Origin: Pyrinomonas sp040289685
GTDB taxonomy: Bacteria; Acidobacteriota; Blastocatellia; Pyrinomonadales; Pyrinomonadaceae
DNA: 39,933 bases
Reading direction: 5' to 3'
NCBI RefSeq assembly: GCF_040289685.1
Contig: NZ_PSLQ01000028.1
Coordinates: forward strand, 1 to 39,933
The notes under the pieces were generated by a model. The model had not been told where the DNA came from. It did not search any database and worked only from the letters and a program-made list of their open reading frames with translations. The translations under genes were made by a program, and so were the position numbers. The first letter of the stretch is position 1. Every line of letters begins with the position of its first letter. Positions 31,747 to 39,933 of the stretch are shown one piece after another.

Positions 31747-33348
31747 TCATTGCACGGTGACGTTGCGGACGAAGCTCCAATCGCCGCTCGGATCGATCTT
31801 GATGTTGCCGACGTTGCGCCGCGCGACGATCATGTTATCCGGGTACCAGAGCGGCAGCATCGGCACATCGCGGCTGATGATCTGTTGGGCTTCGACGTAA
31901 AGAGCGCGTGCGCGCTCGCGGTCGGCGGTCGAAGTCGCTTCTTGCAGGATGCGATCGAGTTCCGGGTTGCTGTAGCGGCTGCGGTTGAAGGCACCGTTGG
32001 TGGCGAACAGATCGCGCAAGAAGATAGGATCCTGATTGCCGCCGACCCATCGTCCGATGGTCATTTGATATTGCCCATTGCGTTGCGCGTCGCGTAGGAC
32101 GTTATCTTCCAGAGTCTCGATCTCCAATCTCAACCCGACCAGTTTGAGTTCGTTCTGCATAACGCCAGCGACGGCGCGTGCGACCGCGTTGCTCGAAGAG
32201 ATCTTCAAGCTGATGGGCCGGTCTTCGTTGCGCAATCGCGGCCCGTCTCCGTCTGGGTCGCGTAGGCCAGCTTCGTCGAGCAAGCGTTTCGCCCGCGCGG
32301 GATCGAACATGTAGATGGTGCCGGGCGCATAAGCCCAGGAGGATTCAGGCAGGATCGAGTGCGCGACGCGCGCTTGACCGAGCAAGAGGTTGCGCACGAT
32401 CTCTTCGCGGTTGATCGCGTAAGCGATCGCTTGACGCACGCGCGCCTCTTTGACTAGATCGGCCTGCGCGTTGAAGCCGAGGTATTGGATGTTTGCGCCC
32501 GGCGACTGGACCACCTGCAGGTTCGGATCCTGTGCCAGCGCGCGGTAAGCATCGGGCGAAAGGCTCGTGTTGATCGCCATCGAGATGCGTCCGGCGCGCA
32601 ATTCGGCTTGCAGCGTGTTGGCATCCAAAATCACGCGCACGCGCAAACTCTTGATCTTTGGGGCGCCTTCCCAGTAGTTCTCGTTCGCCGCGAGGTCCAC
32701 CACTTGTTGCGATTCGTCATAGCGTTCGAATCGGAACGGGCCGCTTCCCAACGGTTGCGCTCGCTGTTGTTCGGCGCTTCCTTGCGGGATGATGCCAATC
32801 GGGACGAGGTTGGCGAGAAGTTCCGGCCAAGGTTTGCTCAAGCGAACGACGAGCGTGCGCGCGTCCGGCGCTTCGATCGAGGAGATGCGTGGTTGCCTAT
32901 TCGATCCCGCGCCTTCAAAAAAGGGGGCCGCTTTGCGCGAGTCGGAAGCGAGCAGCGCATCGAGCGTGTACTTTGCGTCGGTCGCCGTCAATGGCCGTCC
33001 GTCATGAAAGCGCACGCCGTCGCGCAGTTTGAAAGTGTAAGCGAGAGCGTCGGAAGATGGTTCGATCGTTTCGGCCAGTTCGCCGACGTACTCGAAGCGT
33101 TCGTTTTTCCGGACGAGCGTGTTGAACATCAACTGGCGCAAACGTTCGCTCGCGGCATCGGTGCTGCGCAACGGATCGAGAGTTTCAGGGCGCGCTTCGA
33201 GCGCGAGGACGAAGCGGTCTTCCGCTCGACGGCAACCGGATACGATGAACAGCGCGACGAATGAAATGAAGAGCGCCGAGTGGATGACGAATTCAATTCG
33301 CCAGTTCGTCGCAGACAGGCCAGCAAAAAGCTTGAGCGTTTTTCTCAT
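31747..33348 (-). CDS. ABC-transporter oligopeptide-type substrate-binding lipoprotein (SBP_bac_5)
   Basis: A 533-residue DppA/OppA-type protein that collects peptides or related solutes outside the cytoplasmic membrane. Signal with lipobox FIVSGC (Cys39). Family phrases in order: PETLDPLRSTDAASERLRQL, YTFKLRDGVRFHDGRPLTA, PLGSGPFRFERY, ENYWEGAPKIK, YLGFNAQ, RQAIAYAINREEIV, and near the end MLPLWYPDNMIVARR. GAGGAGG sits 6 bases before the ATG. No permease or ATPase gene is in the window, so it is an orphan binding protein that must use transporter parts encoded elsewhere. It lies 157 nt behind the GH3 gene on the same strand. Confidence 0.93.
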   Translation of the reverse strand: MRKTLKLFAGLSATNWRIEFVIHSALFISFVALFIVSGCRRAEDRFVLALEARPETLDPLRSTDAASERLRQLMFNTLVRKNERFEYVGELAETIEPSSDALAYTFKLRDGVRFHDGRPLTATDAKYTLDALLASDSRKAAPFFEGAGSNRQPRISSIEAPDARTLVVRLSKPWPELLANLVPIGIIPQGSAEQQRAQPLGSGPFRFERYDESQQVVDLAANENYWEGAPKIKSLRVRVILDANTLQAELRAGRISMAINTSLSPDAYRALAQDPNLQVVQSPGANIQYLGFNAQADLVKEARVRQAIAYAINREEIVRNLLLGQARVAHSILPESSWAYAPGTIYMFDPARAKRLLDEAGLRDPDGDGPRLRNEDRPISLKISSSNAVARAVAGVMQNELKLVGLRLEIETLEDNVLRDAQRNGQYQMTIGRWVGGNQDPIFLRDLFATNGAFNRSRYSNPELDRILQEATSTADRERARALYVEAQQIISRDVPMLPLWYPDNMIVARRNVGNIKIDPSGDWSFVRNVTVQ

Positions 33349-33505
33349 CAGAAACCTCCTCGGTATCTACGGGTGGATGCAAGGGAGGGGGAGAGGTCAA
33401 GATCGCCGCCGTCGAGAGAACCGATCTCTCTCGTCGAAACGCGGCGCGCGAAGATCCGAGATCGGCGAAGGGAAAGCGTCGCAACAGCCGTTCGTCTCGT
33501 CGCTT

Positions 33506-34645
33506 TCAGATCTTCCCTCCATAAGTGTAATCCAACTGTCGGTTGAGCGCCGCGATCTCGTCGGAAAGTTGACGGAAGCGTTCGGGATCGAAAGGAAGCG
33601 GCGGCTGGACGAGCGCCTTGAAATCGGCGATGCGACGAAGCGATTCAGTCAGTCGCTCTTGGCTAATGCGCCCGCTGCGGACGGCTTGCATGAGAGCGTC
33701 GCGCCCGCGTTTGATCAGGTCGGGCCGCGCGCAGATGAGAAGCATATCCTCGCCGGCGTTGATTGCGCGCACGGCGGCGTCCTCGATCTCGTAGTGCTTC
33801 GCGACGGCGCCCATCTCGAGATCATCCGTGATGACCAATTCGTCGAAGCCGAGTTCGGTGCGCAGTAGCCCGTTGATGATTTCAGGGTTGATCGAAGCTG
33901 GGATCAGCGGACCGCTCACCACTCCCTGACGGACGCTGATGTTCGGATAGCAACCGTGTCCGACCATGACGGCGTGGACCAAGCGATCCTCGCGCGTGAA
34001 GAGTTCGATGTACGGGGCAAGATCGTGCGCGATCAGATCGTCGTGCGACAGCGGGATGACGGGCATCTCTTCGTGCGAATCGACTTCGCCAGCGCCGAGG
34101 CCGGGAAAGTGTTTGACGCAGCCCAAGCAGCCCGTCCCCTGTAGCGCACGCAGATAGGTCATCGCATAACCTAAGACTTCACCGGGCGAGCGTCCAAACG
34201 AGCGCGAATAGAGGCCATTGGCCAGCACGTCGCGCTCTTCGGTCATGATCGAGAGGACGGGGGCGAAGTTCATGTTAAAACCGAGGAGGCGCAGTATCTC
34301 GCCCGTGACGCGCCCGAGCGTACGCGCGCCTGCAAGAGAGCCTTTTTGGCGGATGACGCGAGCTGGCGGCATCGGAGTAGCGATCTTGCGTAAGCGGTCG
34401 ACAAGCCCGCCTTCTTGATCGATACCGAACAGAGGCGCAACGGGCAGCATCTCGCGTATCTGATCGAGAAGCGAACGGAGCTGTTCGGGTGAAGCGACGT
34501 TGCGCGCGAAGATGATGATGCCGCCCGGTTGCACGTACTCGACGAGCGCGCGCGCTTCGCGGTCAAGCTCTGGTCCCGGAAGTCCGATGTAGAGCAGTTG
34601 TCCGACTTTCTGTTCGAGAGAAAGGGATGCGAAATCTTGGTCCAT
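33506..34645 (-). CDS. GH3 beta-N-acetylhexosaminidase-like enzyme (NagZ type)
   Basis: A 379-residue glycoside hydrolase family 3 protein. Diagnostic motifs: VGQLLYIGLPG, GGIIIFARNV, PLFGIDQEGGLVDRL, MNFAPVLSI, CVKHFPGLGAGEVDSHEEMP (the KHFPGxGxxxxDSH motif typical of NagZ-like enzymes whose His replaces the acid-base residue), and the nucleophile Asp in VITDDLEMGAV. In cytoplasm such enzymes trim GlcNAc from peptidoglycan fragments during recycling. No signal peptide is visible. A 118-nt gap separates it from the upstream mutS gene on the same strand. Confidence 0.92.
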   Translation of the reverse strand: MDQDFASLSLEQKVGQLLYIGLPGPELDREARALVEYVQPGGIIIFARNVASPEQLRSLLDQIREMLPVAPLFGIDQEGGLVDRLRKIATPMPPARVIRQKGSLAGARTLGRVTGEILRLLGFNMNFAPVLSIMTEERDVLANGLYSRSFGRSPGEVLGYAMTYLRALQGTGCLGCVKHFPGLGAGEVDSHEEMPVIPLSHDDLIAHDLAPYIELFTREDRLVHAVMVGHGCYPNISVRQGVVSGPLIPASINPEIINGLLRTELGFDELVITDDLEMGAVAKHYEIEDAAVRAINAGEDMLLICARPDLIKRGRDALMQAVRSGRISQERLTESLRRIADFKALVQPPLPFDPERFRQLSDEIAALNRQLDYTYGGKI

Positions 34646-34763
34646 TTTTTCGTTGCGGTTCGGCTGAAATCTTTACTTCGCTCCGCGTTGGATGCCTGTG
34701 CGCGGGAGAGGCGCTGCTTGTCACCTGTTCGGACTCGGCCGATCGTCGGATCCGAGTTGCAAC

Positions 34764-37478
34764 CTAGACCATACGACGTTGCAGATCTCGGATCAGCGCC
34801 TGCGCCTCTTCGGGCGAGAGGCTTTCTACATCAACGGCTCGCAGCTCGTCAAGCAAGCTCTGATTGACGGCATCGAACAGGGTCGCTTGGGCCGCAATGG
34901 CCCGCCGACGGAGCTTGCGCGCGGCGCGCCGGAGGGCATCGCCGTTCTCTTCGCGAACAGTCATTGCTGACTCCTCTTCAGCGAAGACGTCGAGTTCGTA
35001 GCGCTCCAGTCTCTGAAGCACCTCGCGCGCGCGTTCGATGACGCTCATCGGCAGCCCTGCGAGTCGCGCGACCTCGATGCCATAGGATTTGGAGGCTCGT
35101 CCGCGCGCCAGTTTGTAGAGGAAGATGATGCGTCCATCGGATTCGGCGACGGTGACGTGATAGTTCTGCGCGCCCGGCAGCCGTTCGGCCAGCTCCGTCA
35201 GCTCATGGTAATGCGTGGCGAAGAGCGTTTTGGCCGCGTGTTCCGGCGAATCGTGCAGGTATTCGGCGACGGCCCAAGCGAGCGAAAGCCCATCGAAAGT
35301 GGCCGTGCCGCGCCCGATCTCATCGAGCAGGACGAGCGAACGCGGGGTCGCGCCGCGCAGTATGCTGGCCGTTTCGGTCATCTCGACCATAAAGGTCGAG
35401 CGTCCGTGAGCGAGATCGTCTGAGGCTCCGACGCGCGTCCAGATGCGATCGAAGATGGGAAGGCGCGCGCGCTCCGCCGGGACGAACGATCCCATCTGGG
35501 CGAGAATAGCGACGAGCGCTGTCTGCCGCATCAGCGTGCTCTTGCCGGCCATGTTCGGTCCGGTGATGATCAGCAGGCGGTCGGTTGAGTTGTTCATGTA
35601 AAGGTCGTTCGGGATGAAGGGCGCCGAACTGTTGGCCTCGATCACCGGATGGCGGCCTTGAACGATCTCGAGTTCGTCGCCATCGTGAAGGATGGGGCGT
35701 ACATAACGGCGCTGCGCTGCCGTTTCGGCAAGCGCCGCGAGCGCATCGAGCGTGGCGAGCGCGCGCGCCGTCGTTTGAAGCCGTTTGGTTTCGGCGGCGA
35801 CGCGCGCGCGTAGTTCAGCGAAGATATGGTTTTCTAGTTCGAGGATGCGCGTTTCAGCATCGCGCGCTTGCGCTTCCCACTCTCTGAGTTCGGGCGTCGT
35901 GAACCGTTCGACGTTCGAAAGCGTTTGGCGTCGCTCGTAGTCTTTGGGCACGCGCGTTGCGCTCGCTTTCGAAACCTCGATGCAGTAACCGAAGACGCCG
36001 TTGTAGCGTATGCGCAAAGAGGCGATGCCGGTGCGCGCGCGTTCGCGCGCTTCCATTTCGGCGATGGTCTGCTTGGCGTCGCGCGAGACGGCGCGCAATC
36101 GGTCCAGCTCTTCGTTGAAGCCTTCGCGGATAACGCCGCCGTCAGCGATGTTAGCCGGCGGTTCATCACTGATCGCGCGGGCGATCAATTGACGCGACTC
36201 CGCCAGATCATCCGCCGCTTCGACGAGCACGCGAACGAGCGATGCCTCTACGCCTTCGAGCGCGCGTCGGACGGCTGGCACCTGTTCGAGCGAACGGCGC
36301 AAAGCGACGAGATCGCGGGGGCCGGCGGTCGCCATGTTGAGTCGCGCCGTCAAGCGCTCCAGATCGGCCACCTCGCGCAGCGCGGCGCGCAAACGGTCGC
36401 GCAGCACCTGTGAGCGATGAAAGGCTGCCACCGCATCGAGACGAGTTTCGATCTCGCCGCGCGCAATGAGCGGGCGCTGCAGCCAAGCGCGCAGAAGGCG
36501 CGCGCCCATGGTCGTCACGGTCGCGTCAATGACGCCGAGCAGCGTCGCTTCGCGTCCCGCGCGGCTTGTCGACTCGAACAGTTCGAGGTTGCGCGTTGTG
36601 ACCGCATCGAGCACGAGATAATCTTGCGTTTCGAAATACTCGATCTCGGCGACGTGTGCGACCGCATCGCGCTGCGTTTCGCGCGCGTAACGTAAACAGG
36701 CCCCAGCGGCGCGCACCGCTTCCGGATGCGCGTCGAGTCCGTATCCGGATAGATCGTGAACGTCGAACTGCGCGCGCAAGGTTTCGGCGCACGCCTCCTT
36801 TTGCCACAGCCAATCGTCGAGCGGCGTGAGTGAGAGGTCGAGTTCCGGGACGGGCGCAATGCGCGCCACCGTGTTGGTTGAATCCATCGGCAGAGCATCG
36901 GCTGCCAACCCATAAGTCTCGCGGATCAAGGGCGCAAGCGAGGCCGGGAAGAGAAGCTCGCGCGGCGCAAACTGTTCGATCTCGCTGCGGATCTGTGCCC
37001 AGGCTTCTGGTCCGGTCGTTTCGGTCGCGCGAAACTCGCCCGTTGAAAGGTCGAGGAAAGCGGCGCCGAACGTCGTGCCCGTGCCGCAGACGGCGGCGAG
37101 ATAGACGGGTTCGCGCGCGTCGAGAAGCTGCGGGTCAATGGCCGTGCCCGGCGTGATGACGCGAACGACGTCGCGCCGAATGATTTTCTTTGATTTGCTC
37201 GCGTCTTCGAGCTGCTCGCAGATGGCGACGCGGTAGCCTTTGCGCACGAGGCGCGCGATGTAGCTTGCAGCTGAATGGTGCGGCACGCCGCACATCGGGA
37301 TGGGCGAGCCACGTTCCTTATGGCGGGCCGTCAACGTGATCTCAAGCTCGCGCGCACCCGTGATGGCGTCGTCGTAGAAGAGTTCGTAGAAGTCGCCGAG
37401 GCGAAAGAAGAGGAGCGTGCCGGGATACCGGCGCTTTAGTTCATGATACTGCTGAAGCATTGGGGTGAGCGTCGTCAT
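34764..37478 (-). CDS. mutS: DNA mismatch repair protein MutS
   Basis: A 904-residue mismatch-recognition ATPase. Mismatch-reading Phe30-x-Glu32 is in LGDFYELFYDDA. The connector and lever domains follow (IASLRIRYNGVFGYCIEVSK). The ATPase core has Walker A GPNMAGKSTLM (near 640), the DEIGRGTATFDGLSLAW signature, and LFATHYHELTELA. Length is normal for MutS1. It dimerises and recruits MutL; no mutL is here. The C-terminal coil-like region (EEESAMTVREENGDAL to the end) contains the dimer helices. The ATG at 37478 begins the standard N-terminus (MLQQYHELKRRYPGTLLFF). It is followed after 118 nt by the GH3 gene. Confidence 0.97.
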   Translation of the reverse strand: MTTLTPMLQQYHELKRRYPGTLLFFRLGDFYELFYDDAITGARELEITLTARHKERGSPIPMCGVPHHSAASYIARLVRKGYRVAICEQLEDASKSKKIIRRDVVRVITPGTAIDPQLLDAREPVYLAAVCGTGTTFGAAFLDLSTGEFRATETTGPEAWAQIRSEIEQFAPRELLFPASLAPLIRETYGLAADALPMDSTNTVARIAPVPELDLSLTPLDDWLWQKEACAETLRAQFDVHDLSGYGLDAHPEAVRAAGACLRYARETQRDAVAHVAEIEYFETQDYLVLDAVTTRNLELFESTSRAGREATLLGVIDATVTTMGARLLRAWLQRPLIARGEIETRLDAVAAFHRSQVLRDRLRAALREVADLERLTARLNMATAGPRDLVALRRSLEQVPAVRRALEGVEASLVRVLVEAADDLAESRQLIARAISDEPPANIADGGVIREGFNEELDRLRAVSRDAKQTIAEMEARERARTGIASLRIRYNGVFGYCIEVSKASATRVPKDYERRQTLSNVERFTTPELREWEAQARDAETRILELENHIFAELRARVAAETKRLQTTARALATLDALAALAETAAQRRYVRPILHDGDELEIVQGRHPVIEANSSAPFIPNDLYMNNSTDRLLIITGPNMAGKSTLMRQTALVAILAQMGSFVPAERARLPIFDRIWTRVGASDDLAHGRSTFMVEMTETASILRGATPRSLVLLDEIGRGTATFDGLSLAWAVAEYLHDSPEHAAKTLFATHYHELTELAERLPGAQNYHVTVAESDGRIIFLYKLARGRASKSYGIEVARLAGLPMSVIERAREVLQRLERYELDVFAEEESAMTVREENGDALRRAARKLRRRAIAAQATLFDAVNQSLLDELRAVDVESLSPEEAQALIRDLQRRMV

Positions 37479-37722
37479 GATCGAGCGAAGAATACAGCCT
37501 ACACTTTCCGCCGTTGACGAGCAAGCGGCGATCGATCAACGCGATCACGTGCCGCAATAGCGGTCGGCATGTGCAGCGGAGCTTGATTCGCGCTGCGGTC
37601 AAGCGCATCGAAGGCAATAGTGCCTCGCCGCGCCCACGCGGCTACGCCATGACGTTGCGGGGCAAAGGGATCTGCCGAAAGGTGCGTTTAAGAAGGGCAT
37701 GGCCGCGAGCGCGTTGAAGCGG
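37479..37722. other. Intergenic region with segments similar to repeat A
   Basis: No gene. It contains CAAGCGCATCGAAG at about 37600-37613, exact to 14 nt of repeat A (pair A), the segment CAAGCGGCGAT near 37522-37532 shared with repeat C, and two GCAATAG words 60 nt apart. This suggests old copies of the same intergenic repeat family. Confidence 0.35.
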
Positions 37723-38727
37723 CTACCTTTTCGATCCTATCTCCTCTTCTTCGCGTAACGACGGATCGCTGTGCGCAGCGGGCTCGACGGGCAGCTCCGG
37801 ACGTTTGGGCCAGATGAGCGATGCGATGACCGATGCGGCCAGCACCGTTGCGACTATGGACAACGGCAGAAGCGGCGGAATGTGGTAACCGTAGAACTTT
37901 TCGATCAGGTCTTCGCCCAGCATCTTGATGCCGATGAAGATCAGCACGATCGAAAGACCAAGCTTGAGGTAGTGGAACTTTTCGACCACGCCGGCGAGCA
38001 GAAAATAGAAGGTGCGCAGTCCCAAGATGGCGAAGACGTTCGACGTGTAAACGATGAACGGGTCGCGCGTGACGGCGAAGATGGCCGGAATGGAGTCGAC
38101 GGCGAAGACGAGATCGGTCGTCTCGACCATGACCAGCACGAGGAAGAGGAGCGTGCCGCTCAACCGTCCGCCGACGCGCGTGAAGAATTTTTGTCCTTCG
38201 TAGTAGTGCGTGATCGGCATGTAGCGCGTCACGAGCCGCACGACCGGGTTCTGTTCCGGGTGAATCTCGCTCTCCTCATGGCGCAACATGCGAATCCCAG
38301 TGAAGATGAGAAAGGCGCCGAAGACGTAAATGATCCAGTGAAACCGACTGATCAACGCAGCGCCCATCAGGATCATCGCTGCACGCATGACCAGCGCGCC
38401 GAGCACGCCCCAGAAGAGGACGCGATGCTGAAATTCGGCAGGGACGCGGAAATAAGAGAAGATCAGCAAAAAGACGAACAGATTATCCACCGAAAGCGAT
38501 AACTCGATGAGGTAGCCAGTTAAAAACTCTATGCCTCTGGTGTGTCCGAGTTTGTAAAAAACTCCTGTGGCAAAAGCCAGCGCCAGCGAAACCCAAACGA
38601 CGCTCCAAATCGTCGCTTGGCGATAGCTGACCGTATGTGAACGGCGATTGAAGAGGCCGAGGTCTATGGCGAGCATCAGCAAAATGAAAAGCGTAAAGCC
38701 CGCCCATGCCCAGATCGGATGTTCCAT
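37723..38727 (-). CDS. TerC family integral membrane protein
   Basis: A 334-residue membrane protein with nine or so hydrophobic segments. The signature SLSVDNLFVFLLIFSYFRVP with its acidic Asp and the second repeat VETTDLVFAVDSIPAIFAVT mark the TerC/Alx group, linked to tellurite resistance and, in relatives, to manganese export. The C-terminus is a charged tail. The start fits MEHPIWAWAGFTLFILLML and follows a promoter with no room for a leader. The long 3' gap to mutS (244 nt) is noted separately. It is likely a metal-homeostasis or stress protein of the inner membrane; the ion is unknown. Confidence 0.92.
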   Translation of the reverse strand: MEHPIWAWAGFTLFILLMLAIDLGLFNRRSHTVSYRQATIWSVVWVSLALAFATGVFYKLGHTRGIEFLTGYLIELSLSVDNLFVFLLIFSYFRVPAEFQHRVLFWGVLGALVMRAAMILMGAALISRFHWIIYVFGAFLIFTGIRMLRHEESEIHPEQNPVVRLVTRYMPITHYYEGQKFFTRVGGRLSGTLLFLVLVMVETTDLVFAVDSIPAIFAVTRDPFIVYTSNVFAILGLRTFYFLLAGVVEKFHYLKLGLSIVLIFIGIKMLGEDLIEKFYGYHIPPLLPLSIVATVLAASVIASLIWPKRPELPVEPAAHSDPSLREEEEIGSKR

Positions 38728-38736
38728 AAGGCCGTA

Positions 38737-38765
38737 GATATAGCATCGGCTTCAGGCGAACGCAA
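38737..38765 (-). promoter_or_regulatory. terC promoter, probably leaderless mRNA
   Basis: On the minus strand: TTGCGT (38765-38760), 17 nt, TATATC (38742-38737), with TGC before it as an extended -10. Only nine bases follow to the ATG, so transcription should begin at or next to the start codon, and no ribosome binding site is seen. I saw no yybP-ykoY riboswitch. Confidence 0.45.
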
Positions 38766-38861
38766 TCGCCGCCGAATGAAACCACGCGGGGCGGAAGCGA
38801 GATCTGCACAGGGTCGAATCCGTTGCGTCGGCCTCTTCGGTGTGGGTTGAAATTCTCTCAT

Positions 38862-38889
38862 TTGCTGCCGGTGCCGAAGGTGATAAGAT
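38862..38889 (+). promoter_or_regulatory. GH130 gene promoter, short or no leader
   Basis: TTGCTG (38862-38867), 16 nt, TAAGAT (38884-38889), preceded by TGA as an extended -10. The ATG at 38901 is only 11 bases further on, leaving a leader of a few bases at most and no Shine-Dalgarno. Confidence 0.4.
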
Positions 38890-38900
38890 TTCGAGCCATC

Positions 38901-39815
38901 ATGGACCTGTTCGAGCGCCACCCGCAAAATCCGATCCTGACGGTGGAAGACCTCCCTTTCCCAGCCATCGCCGTTTACAACCCCGGAGTCGCCGAGATGG
39001 ACGGTGAAGTGGTCTTGTTGTTGCGCGTCGAGGGCGAAGACGGTCGGTCACGCCTTTACGTCGCGCGCAGCCGCGACGGCATCGGTGGCTGGCAAGTGGC
39101 GCCGACGCCGCTGCTTGCGCCCGAGGACCCGGAAAGCCCATACGAAGAGTTGGGTTGCGAAGACCCGCGCGTCACATACGTCGAAGAACTCGGCGAGTAC
39201 GTCATCGCCTACGTCGTCGTCAGTTCACCGGGGCCGGGCGTTGCGCTGGCGCGCACCCGGGACTTTCGCGCGGTGCAACGCATCGAGATGGTTCTTTCGC
39301 CGCCGAACAAAAACGCCGCCCTTTTCCCGCGACGCATCAACGGCGAATGGGTCATGTTGCATCGTCCGGCGTCGGGCGATGTCGCGCACATCTGGACCGT
39401 TCGCTCCAAGGATTTGGTCTATTGGGGGCATCCGCATATGGTCTTGCCGGAGCGCGGCGGGACGTGGTGGGATGGGGCGAGAGTAGGAGCCGGCGCCGTG
39501 CCGATCGAAACGGCGCAAGGGTGGTTGATCATCTACCATGGCGTCAAGGTCGTCGCCGGCACACCCAACTACCGCCTTGGCCTCGCGCTGCTCGACCTAA
39601 GCGATCCGGCCAAAGTCGTGGCTCGTTGTCGGCATCCAGCTTTCAGTCCGAACGCGCCATATGAGCGCGTCGGCAACGGCGTCAACATCGTCTTCACCTG
39701 CGGCGCATTGCTGCGCGGCGACGAGGTTTGGATGTACTACGGCGCTGCCGACACTTGCATTGGACTGGCGAAAGCCAAGCTCGATGACCTGTTGGAATTC
39801 GCGCATCGCGCTTAG
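38901..39815 (+). CDS. Glycoside hydrolase/phosphorylase family 130 protein
   Basis: A 304-residue five-bladed beta-propeller enzyme of GH130, which phosphorolyses or hydrolyses beta-mannosides. Motifs: NPILTVEDLPFPAIAVYNPG, EDPRVTYVEELGEYVIAY, NKNAALFPRRINGEWVMLHRP split in two, and GAVPIETAQGWLIIYHGV, with VWMYYGAADTCIGLA near the end. These are family hallmarks, including the EDPR acid. It is cytoplasmic (no signal peptide). The ATG at 38901 begins the family start (DLFERHPQNPIL); an in-frame upstream ATG would overlap the promoter. It may degrade mannosylated glycans; the nearby nucleotidyltransferase hints at mannose metabolism, but they are 35 kb apart. Confidence 0.93.
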   Translation: MDLFERHPQNPILTVEDLPFPAIAVYNPGVAEMDGEVVLLLRVEGEDGRSRLYVARSRDGIGGWQVAPTPLLAPEDPESPYEELGCEDPRVTYVEELGEYVIAYVVVSSPGPGVALARTRDFRAVQRIEMVLSPPNKNAALFPRRINGEWVMLHRPASGDVAHIWTVRSKDLVYWGHPHMVLPERGGTWWDGARVGAGAVPIETAQGWLIIYHGVKVVAGTPNYRLGLALLDLSDPAKVVARCRHPAFSPNAPYERVGNGVNIVFTCGALLRGDEVWMYYGAADTCIGLAKAKLDDLLEFAHRA

Positions 39816-39892
39816 CTCATTCAAGTTAACTGAGTGCGCGTCGGCGCTGGAGTCGGCATTCGCGCGTTGCGCTTTCAAGTGGGTGGCGTCCT

Positions 39893-39929
39893 CCCCTCAA
39901 TAAATTGAGGGGCATCCGCAAGCGGATGC
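39893..39929 (+). terminator. Two adjoining hairpins downstream of the GH130 gene
   Basis: CCCCTCAA-TAAA-TTGAGGGG (39893-39912) is directly followed, sharing one G, by GCATCCGC-AA-GCGGATGC (39912-39929). Both are perfect. They lie 80-115 nt past the GH130 stop. No T-tract is visible before the window ends, so a terminator role is likely but not certain; they could also belong to a repeat element that continues outside. Confidence 0.45.
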
Positions 39930-39933
39930 ACGC

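Noticed and set aside
33413..33433. Hairpin CGAGAGA / TCTCTCG between the GH3 and binding-protein genes as a terminator
   Set aside because: The stem is perfect but short, and no T-tract follows on the minus strand.
38728..38822. Possible yybP-ykoY (manganese) riboswitch or tRNA-like T-loop (GGGTCGAATCC) before terC
   Set aside because: The conserved riboswitch core was not found, the extended -10 lies directly before the ATG, and the T-loop-like word lacks the remaining arms of a tRNA.

Overview
The window (39.9 kb, GC-rich, genes on both strands) looks like a chromosomal segment of an acidobacterium, most likely class Blastocatellia (subdivision 4, Pyrinomonas/Chloracidobacterium side). 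That is an inference from gene content: a carboxypeptidase-regulatory/TonB-type outer-membrane receptor (here broken), a PEP-CTERM protein, a DUF4127 protein, an ElbD-type ether-lipid megaenzyme, and many exported proteins of a typical acidobacterial kind. I see no rRNA, tRNA, complete insertion sequence or prophage.

Layout. 0-4.2 kb: the start of an edge gene, an FAD-dependent oxidoreductase, a divergent sugar-nucleotide transferase and HtpX. 4.3-12.4 kb (minus strand): the most notable block, reading HAD-IB phosphatase-like protein, LarA-fold (DUF2088) protein, a 1476-residue reductase/AMP-ligase/ACP/PlsC fusion, and an SDR epimerase. The spacing fits one operon, and the fusion matches the architecture I know from ElbD, the myxobacterial ether-lipid enzyme. 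12.4-15.4 kb: a small zinc-ribbon gene and a zone of decay holding a TonB receptor with its middle deleted and a headless LytS-type kinase that still overlaps an intact LytTR regulator. 15.4-18.5 kb (minus): cREC-domain protein, L,D-transpeptidase and DUF4127. 18.6-25.5 kb: exonuclease III, a membrane histidine kinase, a PEP-CTERM protein, a 1.2-kb gene-poor stretch with two striking 36-nt repeat pairs, an unknown exported protein, and an NtrC-type sigma-54 activator that may pair with the kinase. 25.6-30.7 kb: O-methyltransferase, Sua5/YrdC, SRPBCC protein, SWIM zinc-finger protein, PA0069-type radical SAM protein and an exported methyltransferase-fold lipoprotein. 30.7-39.9 kb: unknown exported protein, oligopeptide-type binding lipoprotein, GH3 hexosaminidase-like enzyme, MutS, TerC and GH130.

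How the parts may work together. The 4.3-12.4 kb operon could activate an acyl chain, hold it on a built-in carrier protein, reduce it to an alcohol and transfer an acyl group to a lipid. The epimerase, phosphatase-like and LarA-like proteins would be accessory enzymes, and the product may be an ether or otherwise unusual membrane lipid. The kinase and sigma-54 activator flanking the PEP-CTERM gene resemble the PrsK/PrsR pairing known from exosortase/PEP-CTERM genomes. L,D-transpeptidase and the GH3 enzyme act on peptidoglycan; the GH130 enzyme and sugar-nucleotide transferase belong to glycan metabolism.

The least explained signal is three intergenic pairs of direct repeats. Two have exactly 36-nt units separated by exactly 36 nt and the third has the same 72-nt step, yet the three sequences differ. 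They have CRISPR geometry, but there are no cas genes in the window. Several genes (xth, terC, GH130) also have promoter-like boxes so close to the start codon that leaderless mRNAs are likely.
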